From the NCBI GenBank assembly GCA_918797485.1, contig CAKKNE010000006.1, positions 620,001 to 684,000 on the forward strand: DNA of 64,000 nt. The letters run 5' to 3'. This DNA comes from Pelagomonas calceolata. Its lineage: Eukaryota > Sar > Pelagophyceae > Pelagomonadales > Pelagomonadaceae. A program made the translations under genes and the position numbers. This document shows, one piece after another, positions 9,403-19,103 of the stretch (positions are counted from its first letter, which is position 1; the number at the start of each line of letters is the position of its first letter). Under the pieces are notes generated by a model. It made no database searches. It was not told the origin of the DNA and worked only from the letters and a program-made list of their open reading frames with translations.

Positions 9403-12400
9403 CTACTCGGCCGCCGCGATGAGCCGGTCCAAATCGCGCACGAGCGGGTCCTCCGCCGGGTAGCCCGCGCTCAGCAATGACTCGCGCTCCGTCCGCAGCC
9501 TCGCACGCTGCGCCTCGACGTCCACCGGCGAGTGCGCGACGCGACCGCCGCTCGCAAACGCCTCCGCTTCACCAACAGCAGGCATCGGCGCGCCGCCCTC
9601 GTACTCCGTCCCATTTACGGCATCGAGCGCATCTTCGTCGAAGACCGCTCGAGGCGACGGGCCATCCCTCGGCTCGACCCGTCTTCGGCGCGGCGGACTC
9701 AACTCCTCGACGACGCTCCGAGCCGCGTCCCGCGCTACATTCGCTCTATCCTCCCGCTCCGACGCGTTGCGCCGCAGCGCGTCGAGCTCGGCCTTGATCT
9801 GTTTGAGTTGCTGCCGATCACCATCTAGCACGAAGCGCTCCTCCCGGCCCTTGTACTCTAGTCTCAAGGCATCCAGATCGCGTCTAGCAGCGTCCCTATT
9901 CTCATCTCTGGCGCGCTGCAACGCTCGAGCCAACCGATGCACATGAGCTCGCAACCGCTCCCGCTCCGCTCGCGCGTCCGAGGTCTCCGCATTCGCCCTT
10001 TCTAAGCGAGCCCTTAGATCGGAAGCCTCGGCCTTGGACTTGGCGACTCGAGCAACCAACTCCGCCTCGGGCGTCCGCCGGTGCGCCTGGCGCCAGCGGT
10101 CAAAATCAGCATCAGCAGCAGACGCTCTTTTTTCCGCTCGTTCTTGGGCGGCCCGCGCCGCAGACAACGACTTCTCGACGGCTTTCCTCGCGCGCACCTC
10201 CGCCTCGACACTATGCTTCGACTCGTCCCTGAGTCGTTTCTCGAGCATCTGCAGGTCCAGAACCTTCGAGGCTCTATCTCGCTCCAACCGAGCTTCCGCG
10301 TCGTTCAACGACCGCTCGCGCTGGTCGCAGTCCCGCAATGACGCCCGTAGCTTCGTTTCTAGGCGAGAGTATTCAGCTCGGGACTGGGCGAGCGCGTCCC
10401 GCTCGACCTTGCAGCGAGCTTCAGCCTCCTGCTCGACGCGGTGAATCGCTTCCCGCTCCCTATCCCGCAATCGCGCCGCCCAGGCCCGCTCTTCTTCCCT
10501 TCTCCAGTCCTCCCACGCTCTCCGTTCCTCCTCGTGTTGGGACTGGGCATCTCGTTTGAGTTGAGCGAGTTCGGCTAAGCCAGGCTGGGGCGCGCCGCAG
10601 TAGCGGCACCCGTCTCCAGAAGGTTTCGGTGGTGACCTTCTCGGCGGCGACCGATGAGGGCCTTGCCTCGGTGGCGGCGGGTCCCGCCGCCTCCTCCTTG
10701 GTACCGGAGCCACGTTCCCACCGCGCACGCCGCTTTCGGAAAGGTCGTCGTGCTCCTCTTCGCTACTAAAACCCTGGCTGTCCTCCTCGGAGTAAGGTGA
10801 TTCCGAGGACGGCGAGCGCGCATCATCAGCACGGCCAGCAACAACTCTAGTGGTCAGCACGAGTTTTCTATCGCCGGACCTTCGTAACTCGATATCGGCC
10901 TCGCGTCTTTGCGCGGACAAGCGTCGCCATGCCTTCGGTGCTTTATCCGAGAAGCCTCGGCACGCATCCCCATCGAGCGCCGCCGCCAGATCAATTCTGC
11001 CAGCAGCGACAACTCTACCTTTGTAGTCAACCGCTTCAACGTCTAAGGGTGCCTCCCGCAACAATTTCCTCACGTCCGTCTCGGGGCCGAACTCGAAATG
11101 GGCCACAGCGCCCCGGCCTCGCACCGCTACACTGGTGGTAGCCGCAAAGTCCAGAGAAGCCGTCTCGGCTATAGTTCTTTGGCCGAGCTGCGGGGCGCCG
11201 TACCGCAACGACACCGGATCCGTGTTCCCGTCCGACCTCGTGGCAAATAACAGACTAACTTCTAACCGCCAGGCGCCCTTGGCCGACTTCTCGCCACTGT
11301 CGGGCGAGTCCGGGGCGTAGCCGACGTCGTCGTCGTCTTCTGGTGTTCCCGCAAAGGCCGGCTCGAGCTCGGCGGCGCTCGGCGCGCCTGCGTTGTTACG
11401 GTGTCGCGGCGACGGCGTGACGCTCTGGTTATGCGTCTCCGGTGGCGCCATCGGCGCGTCGCGTCGATCGCGCGGTGTGAGTGAGCGATGGCGTGGCGCG
11501 GACGCCATCGACGCGACGTGAACGGACGCTGTGTCGTACCGCCGGCCATGAGCTCCTCGCGCGTTGATGGAGGCGACGTGTACGGCTCGGAGGCCGGCTC
11601 GTAGGGCTCGGGCGGCGGCGGCGGCTCGTAGGGCTCGTTCTCGCCAATCGTAGGCTCGACGAGCGGCACTTCCGGTCTTAGCGACGCCTCGCGGCCCAGC
11701 GGCCCCTTGTAGGGCGCCGCCTCCTCGTCGGACGGCCCGACGCGCCGCACAGCCGCGAAGACCTCGAGAAAACCCGGTGTAGGTTCGCCGTGCAGCGCCG
11801 GCGCCGGCCGCTTCGACGCGACGTCCCGTCGGACGCGCAAATCAGACGAGAAGAAGTCCTCATCTGAACGAGAAGCAGGCCACGCCTGGCGCGGCAGTAG
11901 GTCCGCCAGGGACAGTCTTGCGGCAGCAACCACCAAATCGTCTGTACAAAGAAACACGTCCAGCGGCTTGGCGAGTTCCTGGGAAAGTTCATTCACTGAA
12001 CACCGCAGCCGGAACCAGTCGCACTCGACGGCGAAGCCCGGCGCGTCTAGGGACTCGGAGGAGAACTGTTCCGTCTGGACGACGACACCTAGTAATTCAT
12101 ACGAGAACCAGTATCGAGGTCTTGGTGAGTACGTAGCAGCATCTTCCAGTTCCCGTCCTACTAACTTTCTCAAATCGCCAGCTTTTTCGAGCGAGACGCA
12201 TAATTCGAACGTCGTAGAACCTCTTCCTAACTGTTTGGCCGGCGGCTCGGCCGGTCGCTCCACGATAGGTGCACTTCGTTTCGCCGCGGCCTCGACCAGA
12301 ATCTCCGCCGGCGCGGCGGCGCCTCGCAGCTTCGACCAGGTCCTCACGCCTCTTCGCAGAGTCCGGACGTCGAGATTTAGCGTACCCACAGCAGCTGAGT

Positions 12401-12722
12401 TGGACGGACTGGGGTCCACATTCGCACCGCCCTTCGTGGCGTAGACATACAACTTGAGGAGGGGCGTCTTCTTTTCCGCCCTTCTTAATGCTTCTTCTGA
12501 ATCAAAACGCCACTCGAGGGAGCCCGTGTCGCCGGCCCAGAAGGCCTCGCCGGCGCGCGCGCCGCGGCCCCACCTGCTTGCTCCAGTTTCTCGGCTCGCG
12601 CCGTCGAGCGCTCCTTGCACGCGCAGGCAGACGTCCTCCCTTCTCGTTCCTAGCTTGTCCAAGAAATCGGGCGGCACATGTTTTAAGCTGCTGATCTGGA
12701 CGGAGACGGACCAGGCGGCCAT
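9403..12722 (-). CDS. CEP120-like C2 domain and coiled-coil centriolar protein
   Basis: Two exons (11540-12722 and 9403-11387) joined in phase give 1055 residues. The N-terminal half carries C2-like beta-sandwich segments: VSVQISSLKHVPPDF, then LEWRFDSEEALRRAEKKTPLLKLYVYA and VGTLNLDVRTLRRGVRTWSKL. These follow the order of the first C2 domain of CEP120, with its 'P.kL..fa..........lGyv.LdlR' block. A second C2-like region follows (TTFELCVSLEKAGDLRKLVG), and exon 2 starts with a third (WRLEVSLLFATRS). The last ~350 residues are a long Arg/Glu/Ala coiled coil. CEP120 is needed for centriole elongation and cilium formation. The match is by eye. The joining point is supported because the frame continues cleanly (ELMAGG|APSAAELE). 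Confidence 0.75.
11388..11539 (-). mobile_element. Introner-like intron in the CEP120-like gene
   Basis: 152-nt intron, donor GTACGACACAGCG, acceptor CGTAACAACGCAG. It carries the introner core GCGTCGATGGCGT and a second, inverted core (ACGCCATCGCTC), so it may be a composite of two copies. Removing it keeps the frame in phase 1. The target duplication is weak. Confidence 0.65.
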
Positions 12723-13304
12723 CTTTTACGTAGCGCTGTCGGCTGCGCTCGGTGTACGCAGCGGCGGTGCGCTCCGCACTGTTGCTCCGCAGGGCTGTGT
12801 TCAGCCGGTGCGCCGCGGTTTACCGTCGGCCGAGCTTGTGCTGGTGCCGGCGGACTGCTGCGACCTTACGTACTTACCCTCGCAGGCCAGCACTTTTCTG
12901 TGAGGCCGCGCGGCTTAAAATACCGACGGCAGGTGAGAGACAAATTAAATCGGGTTCGGGTTTTTGAAACGTCCGAAGCCGAACGATGCTGTACAGAACC
13001 AGTCGCGGAGCCGTCCGCTGCAAGCAGGCAAGAGGACGGAGGCGTTTGTTTGGTTGGAGCGGGTATTTTCACTCCTCAAAGCCAACTTTTTACGAGCCAT
13101 TGCTGAGCCTCCATAGTTCCGCTGGGCACATAAAACGCAGCACACAAGTGCCGTCGTCGACCACGCAGTCGACGCGCAGCGAAAACTGCATCACGTGAGC
13201 CCTGGGAGCCGCACAGCTGCATAGCCCCACAGCTAAGCAGCAGCAAAACGCCGTCGACGCAACACGTGAGTGCTTAACGCCATCGACGCAACACGTGACG
13301 CGCT
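12723..13304. other. Divergent intergenic region upstream of CEP120-like and phosphatase genes
   Basis: 582 bp. I see no gene. It contains the 29-bp-period repeat at 13247-13298 just before the phosphatase ATG and otherwise no clear element. Confidence 0.5.
13247..13298 (+). repeat. Two-copy 29-bp direct repeat with CACGTG, in the 5' region of the phosphatase gene
   Basis: AACGCCGTCGACGCAACACG and AACGCCATCGACGCAACACG, each followed by TGA, start 29 bp apart. Each unit contains an introner-like core and the palindrome CACGTG (E-box/G-box). The second copy ends a few bases before the ATG at 13305. Confidence 0.7.
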
Positions 13305-14900
13305 ATGGACGTCGCCCGCGTCCGCCGCTTCGCGAGCGCGCTCCAGAACAAAGCAAGTGTGGACCCGGCCCACTACGCGACCAATAAAACAATCAGTGTC
13401 TGGTGCGGTACGTATAATGTGAACGGAAAAAAAGAGCAGCCTTTGACCCTAAGCCACTGGTTACGACAGGGCTGGGATGATAATCATGGAGACTGGACGG
13501 GGACGGCGCCGGCGTTGTATTGCATTTCGTTGCAAGAAATGATCGACCTGAGCGCGGGAAATGTGTTGAGGGACGCAGTACTAGATAACACTGGTGGAGA
13601 CGCTTTACAGAAGTGGCGCGTCGACTTCGAAACGGCGTTCAAGTACGTGCAAAGCGCGAGGAGGCTTTGTTTTGGTCCTACGAACGAGTTCCCGCAGTTG
13701 GTAGCTCTCGAGCACATGGTCGGCGTCGGTGTATTAGTCTTCGCGAGACCAGATTTATTAAAAGCGCACCAGATCCGGACGGCTCGGATTCCTACCGGAT
13801 TTGGGGGTGGTAATCTTGGGAACAAAGGTGCGGTGGCCGTGTCGCTGCAGTTAGAATCAACGTCGTTATGTGTCGTCGGTGCGCATCTGGCGGCGCACCG
13901 AGGTGATGTTGGTGGGAGAAATGCGAACTACCATTCTATAGTCGAGCGGGACTGTTTCAGAAGGGGCCTTGGCTGGTCCCAGAAGGAGGAGGGGAGCCGG
14001 TCCGTGCCGTCGTACGAGAAGAACGCGTGTCGAGATGGGTTTGGTGTTTTAGACCATGATGTGGTGCTGTGGCTCGGGGACTTGAACTACCGCTTCCAGG
14101 CCGACGTGCCCGACGAGCGCGTCATCGAGCTCGTGAGGAGGAAGGACTACGCCTCATTAACAAGGTTAGATCAATTATGCGATGCTATGAACAACAACAA
14201 GGCCTTCTCGACGCACGACTTCCGGGAGCATTCATTAAACTTCGCCCCTACTTACAAATACGCGACCAATTCGGACAAGTACGACTTCGAATTGCCCCAA
14301 GAAGAGCAAGCAAACAGGAAAATAAGGTGCCCCGCCTGGTGCGACCGCGTGCTGTGGCGGGTGGCTCCCACCACACCCCGTTCCGTGGGTGAAGTGACGG
14401 AGAGCGTCATCACAAAGGTTTATGAGCGGGGCGACGCTCGCTTGCGCGCGTCGGACCACCGGCCCGTGCATTGTGCGCTGTCTTTGTCGATACGATGCGT
14501 CAAGGATAGGGGTGATGCGCATGCTTCTTCCGTGAAAGTGCCCTCTGCGGTACGAGGGTTATGTTTGGAACCTACTCACGCCTCGCTATCACTTACGGTG
14601 AGAGAGGTCCAATTGGTGTTGAAAAACGAGTCCGATGCGCAGTCCAATTGGGCCTTTTCCTCGTTACCGGCGTGGGTCGAGGCGGCGCCGGCGTCTGGTT
14701 CATTAGAACCGGGCGCGACGGTGTCCATCGTCATCCGCGCGCTCGAGAAGCCCGAGCTTGGGGTCAATAGAGCCTGCGTCGCGGCGCTGAATTCTTTATT
14801 GGTTCCCGTCACGCTGCGCGCGGGGCCGGGGCGCGATTTGGGGGCGTTTGTGGCCGAGGTTGGGAGGCGGTGGCCGGCGTTGGTGGAGCAACCGTCGTAA
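13305..14900 (+). CDS. Inositol polyphosphate 5-phosphatase (OCRL/INPP5B-like)
   Basis: 531 residues, intronless. The 5-phosphatase catalytic domain covers about residues 30-400: WCGTYNVNGK, the metal-binding LQEM, GNKGAVAVSL, VVGAHLAAH, WLGDLNYRF, FAPTYKY, the family signature CPAWCDRVLW and SDHRPVHCAL. All the catalytic landmarks (N of YNVNG, E of LQE, H of AHLAAH, D and N of GDLNYR, DRVLW, SDHRP) are intact. The C-terminal ~130 residues are beta-rich (LSLTVREVQLVLKN, then PASGSLEPGATVSIVIR) and look like an ASH domain, as in OCRL and INPP5B. Those proteins remove the 5-phosphate from PI(4,5)P2 or PI(3,4,5)P3 in endosomal and ciliary membranes. No RhoGAP domain follows, so it is shorter than OCRL. 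Confidence 0.92.
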   Translation: MDVARVRRFASALQNKASVDPAHYATNKTISVWCGTYNVNGKKEQPLTLSHWLRQGWDDNHGDWTGTAPALYCISLQEMIDLSAGNVLRDAVLDNTGGDALQKWRVDFETAFKYVQSARRLCFGPTNEFPQLVALEHMVGVGVLVFARPDLLKAHQIRTARIPTGFGGGNLGNKGAVAVSLQLESTSLCVVGAHLAAHRGDVGGRNANYHSIVERDCFRRGLGWSQKEEGSRSVPSYEKNACRDGFGVLDHDVVLWLGDLNYRFQADVPDERVIELVRRKDYASLTRLDQLCDAMNNNKAFSTHDFREHSLNFAPTYKYATNSDKYDFELPQEEQANRKIRCPAWCDRVLWRVAPTTPRSVGEVTESVITKVYERGDARLRASDHRPVHCALSLSIRCVKDRGDAHASSVKVPSAVRGLCLEPTHASLSLTVREVQLVLKNESDAQSNWAFSSLPAWVEAAPASGSLEPGATVSIVIRALEKPELGVNRACVAALNSLLVPVTLRAGPGRDLGAFVAEVGRRWPALVEQPS

Positions 14901-15273
14901 GTTTTGAAGTCTAGCTCCTTGTGTGTCGAAGCAAGCACCCCGGCGTTGAATCCCAACGACGGCGAGCCCCTTGGAGACTCCGCGCCGCCCTCGTCTCTTG
15001 CTAGTGTCTTACAGCCCTCTAGCTCAAGCTTTCAAGGCGGCGTAGGGGTACAAGTCGATAAGCCTTGTCTCAGACGCCGCGGGGCGCACCAGTGACGCCT
15101 CGTTATAGGACTGATCAATCGCAACCGCAGTAGAAGTCTCCGGGACAGCATATTCCTGCATCCCTCCTGTATCGGCGCTTTTTTTGATCTAAAATTGCGC
15201 ACGCGTTCTCGCGAAACAGCCGTGATCCGTGCTCGCAGGAACGACGTGCGAACATCGGAGGACCATTCACGGT
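14901..15273. other. Intergenic region downstream of the phosphatase
   Basis: 373 bp with no supported gene. It holds the hairpin motif copy at 15000-15023 and a short T tract near 15180. Confidence 0.5.
15000..15023 (+). repeat. Dispersed GCTAG hairpin motif, copy 2
   Basis: GCTAGTGTCTTACA, then GCCCTCTAGC. Intergenic, 100 bp after the phosphatase stop. Confidence 0.8.
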
Positions 15274-15963
15274 ATGCAATTGGTCGTCGCGGCCATCGCG
15301 CTCGCGGCGGCGTCAGCGTGCCCTCTCCACGATCTCGCCGACGCGCTCGAGCGGGGCGTGCAGGCCGCCGGGCCGCACGAGTGGCCCTACGCGGCCGCGT
15401 GCGCGGCGTACGCGAACACTACTGAGGCTACGTGGTGCGGGCCGGGCGTGCGGAACTCGTCGGGCCTCGCGGCGCTCAACGCGTGGTCAGGAGATGGCTA
15501 TGGCGCGTACCGCGTTGCCGAGGAGTGCGGCGCGCCGCTGCCGCGGTGCTTCGTCGACGTCGACCGCGAGGCGACAGCGATCAAGCTGACAAAGCTCATC
15601 GATTGGGGCCAGGAGTACGAAGACGACACCGCGCGGTGGGATCGTGAAATTACGGAGATCTGCCACGAATACATCGATTACTGGCAGCCGCACATCGGTG
15701 CATACATCGGGCGCGGAGAATTTGTCGAATACGCGTACACGCTATCGCCGAAATTTAATGGCGAGAGTTTTCTCCATTCGCCGATACACATCGTCGACCT
15801 TGCAAAAGGCGAGCGCGACTGGGTCATGACCTACACGTGGCGCACGGCGGCCGGCTTTGCTGGCGAGACGCTCGACGGCAAGCCGGAAGAGACGACTATC
15901 CTCATCCGACCACCCCTAGTACTACGCCTCCCTATCATTACATGTACATACGAAATAACTTGA
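15274..15963 (+). CDS. Putative secreted protein of unknown function
   Basis: 229 residues from the ATG at 15274. Residues 1-16 (MQLVVAAIALAAASAC) form a good signal peptide. The mature part contains several Cys and aromatic-rich stretches: ICHEYIDYWQPHIGAYIG, EYAYTLSPKFNGESFLHSPI and DWVMTYTWRTAAGF. The pattern of a small alpha+beta domain with many Trp and Tyr is reminiscent of SnoaL/NTF2-like folds, but I cannot support that. The final 15 residues after LIRPP are hydrophobic and unlike the rest; a missed intron or an altered C-terminus is possible. It converges on the MYND/TPR gene with 11 bp between the stops. Function unknown. Confidence 0.6.
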   Translation: MQLVVAAIALAAASACPLHDLADALERGVQAAGPHEWPYAAACAAYANTTEATWCGPGVRNSSGLAALNAWSGDGYGAYRVAEECGAPLPRCFVDVDREATAIKLTKLIDWGQEYEDDTARWDREITEICHEYIDYWQPHIGAYIGRGEFVEYAYTLSPKFNGESFLHSPIHIVDLAKGERDWVMTYTWRTAAGFAGETLDGKPEETTILIRPPLVLRLPIITCTYEIT

Positions 15964-15974
15964 CCTTAAACAAA

Positions 15975-17204
15975 CTAACGTTGGGGCGGCAGCAGCCGCA
16001 TGGGCGCGAAGACCCGGGACGCGGCCACGCGCCGCGGCGCGAGCCAGGCCCTCACATTTTCCAGATCGCTCTCGATCTCCGGGGCCGTCGCCTTGTTCGC
16101 ATGCATCAAAGCGTCCTCCAACAAAACCTCGGCGAAGAGCTTCAGCCCTAGGGCCTTGGAATCGTCGCCGTTCACCGCTAATAACGCGTTGGCTCTCGCA
16201 TGAGCTAGGTCGACGGTCACCGGGTGAGCCGCACCAAGAGCCCTCAGCGCTCGCGCGTAGCTCCGCTTTAGCAACCCTAATTCAGAACGCGGGTCGCCGG
16301 CTCGCGCTCTTGCCGTGGCCAAACAAAGAGCCCTTCTGAGTGTCCGCGGGTGGTCCGAGCCTCGTTCCAGCGTGATCTGTGTTAAAAGAGTCTCCTCCAG
16401 ATGAATCGCCTTCACATGGTCGCCCTTCAGGCCATAGACCTGCGCCAAATTATGTGTGGCTTCTTGTAACGCATCTCTATCCTCGGGGAAATGCGCCTGG
16501 CACAATGCTACATCCGCCCGATGGACCCGCAAAGCGTCATCCAGTTGACCGGCGGAAGTAAGAGCATTCGCCAAGACACTTAAAGCACGCATCTTGTCCC
16601 AGCACTTATCTGGTAAACTGATGGAGCCGCGCCACTGGCACTTGGCCAATGCTAATGCCACATCCGGCGCGTGCGGTTGATCACAAACTAAGCACCGGTG
16701 CCAGCCAATCACCTTCCCGGACTTCTGCTGGTACTCCCTCGCACACCTCGAGAGGCAAGCCAAGTGCGCTCCACTACTACAAGCACAGCCACTGTGCACG
16801 ATCCTCGACGTAGCGGCACTCCCCCCACAGATCCCGCAAAACCCCTCGTCGCACCCTCTTCGAGCCATGACCTCCTGCGCCGCGCTTTTAGCGCTTCCAT
16901 CCGCGTGGCATACTTCCCATCCTCCGATCTTCGCAATTCGTTTACAATCGTCCTTGTGAATGGACCAGTGGCCGCGCTGGCATTCCTGGGAGCAGTACCA
17001 CACTCTACATCTAGAGCAACGACTGGAGCCTTCTTTGCCGCAGGCGGCGCAGACCGTGGGCGCGACCGCTACTTCTTTGTTGTTGTCGGCGGCCGGCGCG
17101 CTGCCCTTGGCCGGGGTGCACTTGTTCGCCTTGGTGCGTGTTGCGCCGTTGGCATCGACCAGGGCGTGCTGCTGGGCGCCTTTGCCCATAGCGCCCTTGC
17201 CCAT
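15975..17204 (-). CDS. MYND finger, RING-like and TPR protein
   Basis: 409 residues, intronless. Residues 52-87 form a full MYND finger (VCAACGK, CSRCRVWYCSQECQRGHW, HKDDC). A second Cys-rich region follows at about 114-190 (GFCGICGG, SGCACSSGAHLACLSRC, WHRCLVCDQ), similar in spacing to a RING/PHD-type finger. Residues ~215-370 are kinesin-light-chain-like TPR pairs (ALTSAGQLDDALRVHRADVALCQ, NLAQVYGLKGDHVKAIHLEE, RALCLATARARAGDP). This is a full-length relative of the truncated TPR copies at 26.7-28.0 and 61.2-62.0 kb: the order 'CLSRC...WHRC..C' then TPR matches their 'VCLAEQ...WYSCSQC' then TPR. Likely a protein-interaction scaffold or ubiquitin-related protein; the role is unknown. A GGGCTGCCCC box lies 40 bp upstream. 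Confidence 0.78.
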   Translation of the reverse strand: MGKGAMGKGAQQHALVDANGATRTKANKCTPAKGSAPAADNNKEVAVAPTVCAACGKEGSSRCSRCRVWYCSQECQRGHWSIHKDDCKRIAKIGGWEVCHADGSAKSAAQEVMARRGCDEGFCGICGGSAATSRIVHSGCACSSGAHLACLSRCAREYQQKSGKVIGWHRCLVCDQPHAPDVALALAKCQWRGSISLPDKCWDKMRALSVLANALTSAGQLDDALRVHRADVALCQAHFPEDRDALQEATHNLAQVYGLKGDHVKAIHLEETLLTQITLERGSDHPRTLRRALCLATARARAGDPRSELGLLKRSYARALRALGAAHPVTVDLAHARANALLAVNGDDSKALGLKLFAEVLLEDALMHANKATAPEIESDLENVRAWLAPRRVAASRVFAPMRLLPPQR

Positions 17205-17242
17205 CGTTGTCCGTGACGATTTCGTAGGCGAAGGTGAAAAAT

Positions 17243-17252
17243 GGGCTGCCCC
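17243..17252 (-). promoter_or_regulatory. GGGCTGCCCC box before the MYND/TPR gene
   Basis: A near-palindromic GGGCTGCCCC about 40 bp upstream of the minus-strand start codon. It matches the core seen before many other starts. Confidence 0.4.
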
Positions 17253-17519
17253 TCAGTTCTTCCGGCAGCGATCGGTTTTTGCAACTACGCGTCGGCAGCG
17301 TGGTCGCCGTGGTCCCCAGGGGTTGCTGCGTGGGTTGCGGCAGCGATGCAATTGCGGGACGGCGAACGCGTGCCAGTCTCGACGGCTCACCTGAAGCGAT
17401 TCGTCGATGGAGGTCTTCGGTCGGGGCGCGCTCCTGCGGCCACGCTTCGTGGCCCATGGAGGCGTAGTGAGGAGTGTGTTGAGCGATGGGAGGAGTGCGC
17501 ACGCGTGCGGGTTGCGTGG

Positions 17520-17541
17520 GCTAGCGGTGTGAGGCACTAGC
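17520..17541 (-). repeat. Dispersed GCTAG hairpin motif, short variant
   Basis: On the minus strand it reads GCTAGTGCCTCACACCGCTA then GC. It differs by only two transitions from the copy at 26635-26656. Confidence 0.75.
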
Positions 17542-17746
17542 AAGCCGGGGGGCTGCAGCATTTTAGCTCGTGTTGGACCAATATTGCCGCACGGTTCTAG
17601 ATATTGCGACATTCCGAGCCGCCTGGTCGAGTACTACAAGAATCCGAGCGCGAAATCACGCATAACTGCGGGCAAAAGAGCTGCATTGGTGCAGCCTGCT
17701 TGCAGCCTGCGCAAAAGAGCCTCGTACCGGTGCAACCGGCGCACGG

Positions 17747-18964
17747 ATGAGCAGCGACCAGCCGCCATCACTCCGCCTCGAGCTCGCGGCAGCCACGGCC
17801 CAGTGGGCTGTGCGACAAGGTGCCGCGCTGCACGAGCATCTGCGATTGGAGGAGCGGGATGGCCGGGGCATTTGCTTGGTCGCAGCCGACGCCATCGATG
17901 CGAACGCAACAATCATCCGCATACCTAGAACTCTGTGCGTCACGAGCGACGCCGCGCGAAAGGACGAGGACGTGCGACGCGTTCTTGGTGGAGACGCGCA
18001 CGAATCTTTTGGTGCATTACTTTTACTGACGCTGAAACTGCTCCAAAAACCGGAAGGCCCCTACTTACAGTACTTGGAGCTTATTGCGGACGCGACGTTA
18101 CTGCGACCGCCATCCATCGGCGGGGGACCTCTACGGGAGGCCTTGTGGAAGGCGGTCCACGCCCAGGACCAGGCCTTCGACCAAGCCTTCGCGCCGACGT
18201 TGCGAGGCGACCCCTGCTTCGGAGGCGTCGACGCGACGTTTTATGCGTTATGTCGAAAGCTCGTCGAGACGCGCGCCTTCCAGCTCGATTCAAATGCCTC
18301 ATCTAGGATCGACAGCGTGCAGGCCTTGGTTCCGGTCATGGACCTCGTCAACTACGCCAGGGACTGCGGCACTCGTCTGGTCATCGCGGACGACGTTATC
18401 GAGTTGCGGGCGACATCTATCTTACAAGGGGAAATCTGCTGGGACTACAGTGGACCTCAAAAGGCACCCCTGGACGTCCTGACGCAGTACGGCTTCTTCA
18501 GCACGGGCTTGAATGTGAGGCACGTGGTCCCGTTGAGGTCCGAGGCTTTGGGTCAGCTCTTGGACAATGCCTCAATGGTTCCAATCATCGAGGGCGCCCG
18601 CGACACGATGCTCCGGCGCCGCCGCGCCGTCGCCGTGCGGTTTTGTGTTGACTTAGAACAGCCCCCCATCCTCGAGCATCGACGCGAGGCGCCCTCTCAA
18701 ATTATTTTCTGGGTCGACGCCGCGGACCCGCTGGCCTCGCCGCTTGCTTTAGCGCTGCGCGCGGCGCTCGCGGACGATAGCGAAGTTTTTGAGCGAGATA
18801 GGACGGTGAAAGCGTGGGTCGTTCCGATCAACGCGGAGGCGACCGTCACGAGGGCGCTGCGCGACTGTGCGTTGGCTGTCGTCGAGGAGCTCTCCTCGGA
18901 TACGGGTCCCGTCGTCGAATATCAAAGAGAGCAGCTGTCGAAGTTGGCCGCGCGGCTGGCCTGA
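17747..18964 (+). CDS. SET-domain protein (RuBisCO LSMT/SETD3-like)
   Basis: 405 residues, intronless. Family landmarks in order: residues ~40-60 (GRGICLVAADAIDANATIIRIP; the family's 'GrGl.a..~I..ge.ll.iP'), ~95-115 (LLLLTLKLLQKPEGPYLQYL), ~200 (ALVPVMDLVNYA) and ~235-255 (GEICWDYSGPQ, then LDVLTQYGFFSTGLN). These belong to the lysine/histidine methyltransferases that act on RuBisCO, plastid aldolase or actin. The usual Asn-His pair of the cofactor site ('D..NH') reads Asn-Tyr here, so activity is uncertain. A C-terminal substrate-binding helical domain appears shortened (about 120 residues). Substrate unknown. Confidence 0.82.
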   Translation: MSSDQPPSLRLELAAATAQWAVRQGAALHEHLRLEERDGRGICLVAADAIDANATIIRIPRTLCVTSDAARKDEDVRRVLGGDAHESFGALLLLTLKLLQKPEGPYLQYLELIADATLLRPPSIGGGPLREALWKAVHAQDQAFDQAFAPTLRGDPCFGGVDATFYALCRKLVETRAFQLDSNASSRIDSVQALVPVMDLVNYARDCGTRLVIADDVIELRATSILQGEICWDYSGPQKAPLDVLTQYGFFSTGLNVRHVVPLRSEALGQLLDNASMVPIIEGARDTMLRRRRAVAVRFCVDLEQPPILEHRREAPSQIIFWVDAADPLASPLALALRAALADDSEVFERDRTVKAWVVPINAEATVTRALRDCALAVVEELSSDTGPVVEYQREQLSKLAARLA

Positions 18965-19103
18965 GACGCGCCCCCTCGACGCCGCCGAGGCGACGAGGCG
19001 CCTAGTTGTAGTAATTTTGTCGTTATGTACAGGTTGGTCTCCCGTGATATGTGCAACCACAAGACGGGAGCGGGACGACTTGGGGGAGGAAACATATGTT
19101 CAA

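Larger units (their letters stand above)
17205..17746. other. Divergent intergenic region between the MYND/TPR and SET genes
   Basis: 542 bp with no supported gene. It contains a GGGCTGCCCC box (17243-17252) and a hairpin-motif copy on the minus strand (17520-17541). Confidence 0.5.
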
